From NCBI RefSeq assembly GCF_025371035.1, contig NZ_JANZXB010000009.1, forward strand, positions 124,001-188,000: DNA of 64,000 bases, read 5' to 3'. A program made the translations under genes and the position numbers. Positions 63,377-64,000 of this stretch are shown one piece after another. The notes below the pieces were generated by a model, which had not been told where the DNA came from, did not search any database, and saw only the letters and a program-made list of their open reading frames with translations. Source of the stretch: Sphingomonas sp. LC-1. Its GTDB lineage: Bacteria; Pseudomonadota; Alphaproteobacteria; Sphingomonadales; Sphingomonadaceae. Numbering within the stretch: position 1 is the first letter of the stretch; each line of letters starts with the position of its first letter.

Positions 63377-64000
63377 TGGCGAAGGCGCTCAAGATAGCCG
63401 GTGCCGTCGTCGCGGTCGCCGGGCTCGCGATCATCACGGGCGGCCTTGCGGCTGGTGCGTCGCTAAGCTTCATCATGTCGGCCGGGTTCGGCGTTGGCAG
63501 CCTGACGGTCGGCAGCCTGATCGCGGTCAGTGCGGTGCTGAATACCGCCGGTTCGTTGCTATCGCCGAAGCCCAAGGCTCCAGCCGCCAGCGAAGCGAAC
63601 GCCAATCGGCTGAGCGTATCGATGGAGTTGCGGGCGTTCCGCAAGACGGTGGTCGGGTCCACCGCCATGGCGACGGACTTGCGCGATCAGGAATGGTCCG
63701 CCGACCAAAGCCTGCTGCACCGCTTCATCGTGTCGGCCAGTCATCGCTGCCAGGCCATTCGGGAAATCTGGTTTGACGACAAGCTGGCGTGGACCGTCAC
63801 GGGTGGCGTCCAGGCGCCCTATATCGGCTATCTGTCCGTCACGCCGATCCTTGAAGGGTCCGCCGCCAACGCGATCAACATCGGTTCGCGCATGGGTTCC
63901 TCGCGGCGCTATACCGGGCTGGCGTATGTCTATCTCCGGTACAAGCTGACCGGCAACGACAAGAAGGCGGAAAGCCCCTTCGCATCCGCCATCCCGTCGC
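63376..64000 (+). CDS. tail tip / host-specificity protein, 5' part (continues beyond window)
   Basis: The frame from ATG 63376 is open to the window end (208 codons seen). It starts with two hydrophobic segments (IAGAVVAVAGLAIITGGLAAGASL, VGSLTVGSLIAVSAVL), then LSVSMELRAFRKTVVGSTAMATDLRDQ and ASHRCQAIREIWFDDKLAW. This is the start of tip-attachment proteins of the J/GTA gp15 type. Its ATG overlaps the previous stop (TGATG). Receptor-binding domains would lie to the right. Confidence 0.8.
   Translation, partial: MAKALKIAGAVVAVAGLAIITGGLAAGASLSFIMSAGFGVGSLTVGSLIAVSAVLNTAGSLLSPKPKAPAASEANANRLSVSMELRAFRKTVVGSTAMATDLRDQEWSADQSLLHRFIVSASHRCQAIREIWFDDKLAWTVTGGVQAPYIGYLSVTPILEGSAANAINIGSRMGSSRRYTGLAYVYLRYKLTGNDKKAESPFASAIPS

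Overview
The window is GC-rich alphaproteobacterial DNA. Sphingomonadaceae (Sphingomonas or a close relative) is the best guess, from codon use, two large TonB-dependent receptors, GC-rich extragenic palindromes and the che-operon layout. It has two parts: ordinary chromosome (1-34236), and the left portion of a temperate siphophage-type prophage (34237 to the window end) inserted at the 3' end of a tRNA-Ser gene. The right attachment site, the rest of the tail tip, and any lysis genes lie outside the window. No gene-free stretch exceeds 300 bases; the longest is the 275-base divergent gap at 30870-31144.

Chromosomal part. A DeoR-type repressor, a POT-family transporter and a glutaminase are followed by an iron-uptake locus. 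There a TonB-dependent siderophore receptor is divergent from a DUF3649 / PepSY / DUF3325 inner-membrane cassette, and a 17-bp near-palindrome lies in the shared control region. Next come a ferredoxin-NADP reductase and a second TonB-dependent receptor with a Gly-Gly-Pro repeat insert. A compact leftward chemotaxis cluster (21180 to 12446) reads mcp, STAS protein, cheA, cheR, cheB, cheD, cheY, cheW, a second CheB-like gene and a small unknown gene. The second CheB-like protein has lost its catalytic Ser and His. Glyoxalase I, Ohr, a MFS/HlyD/NodT tripartite efflux operon, two sensor kinases (HWE-like and hybrid), acetyl-CoA synthetase, a peptidyl-prolyl isomerase and tRNA-Ser(GGA) complete this part.

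Prophage part. A tyrosine integrase next to the tRNA is followed by an AT-richer cargo gene with its own promoter and a 14-bp inverted repeat. Ten leftward genes follow, the first nine joined by 1- or 4-base start/stop overlaps. They include a ParB/sulfiredoxin-fold protein, a HerA/FtsK-like ATPase and, last of the nine, an AlpA-type regulator. A lambda-like switch consists of an S24-type repressor, a divergent small Cro-like protein, and three 21-bp operators with the core TATCC-N5-GGATA or a close variant. Rightward early genes encode primase, DnaB helicase, a replication initiator with a candidate internal origin, a NusG-like protein and an HNH nuclease.

The late module runs from terminase through portal, ClpP-like protease, HK97-fold capsid, connectors, tail tube, chaperones and tape measure to the tail tip. 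It is preceded by a close match to a sigma-54 (-24/-12) promoter and a strong stem-loop. The tail section resembles gene-transfer-agent-like siphophage modules.

Most noteworthy: the NusG-like gene placed just before a sigma-54-like late promoter, the HerA + ParB pair in an immunity-controlled operon, the esterase-dead CheB paralogue, the three-operator switch, and a minus-strand membrane-protein gene inside the tail module.
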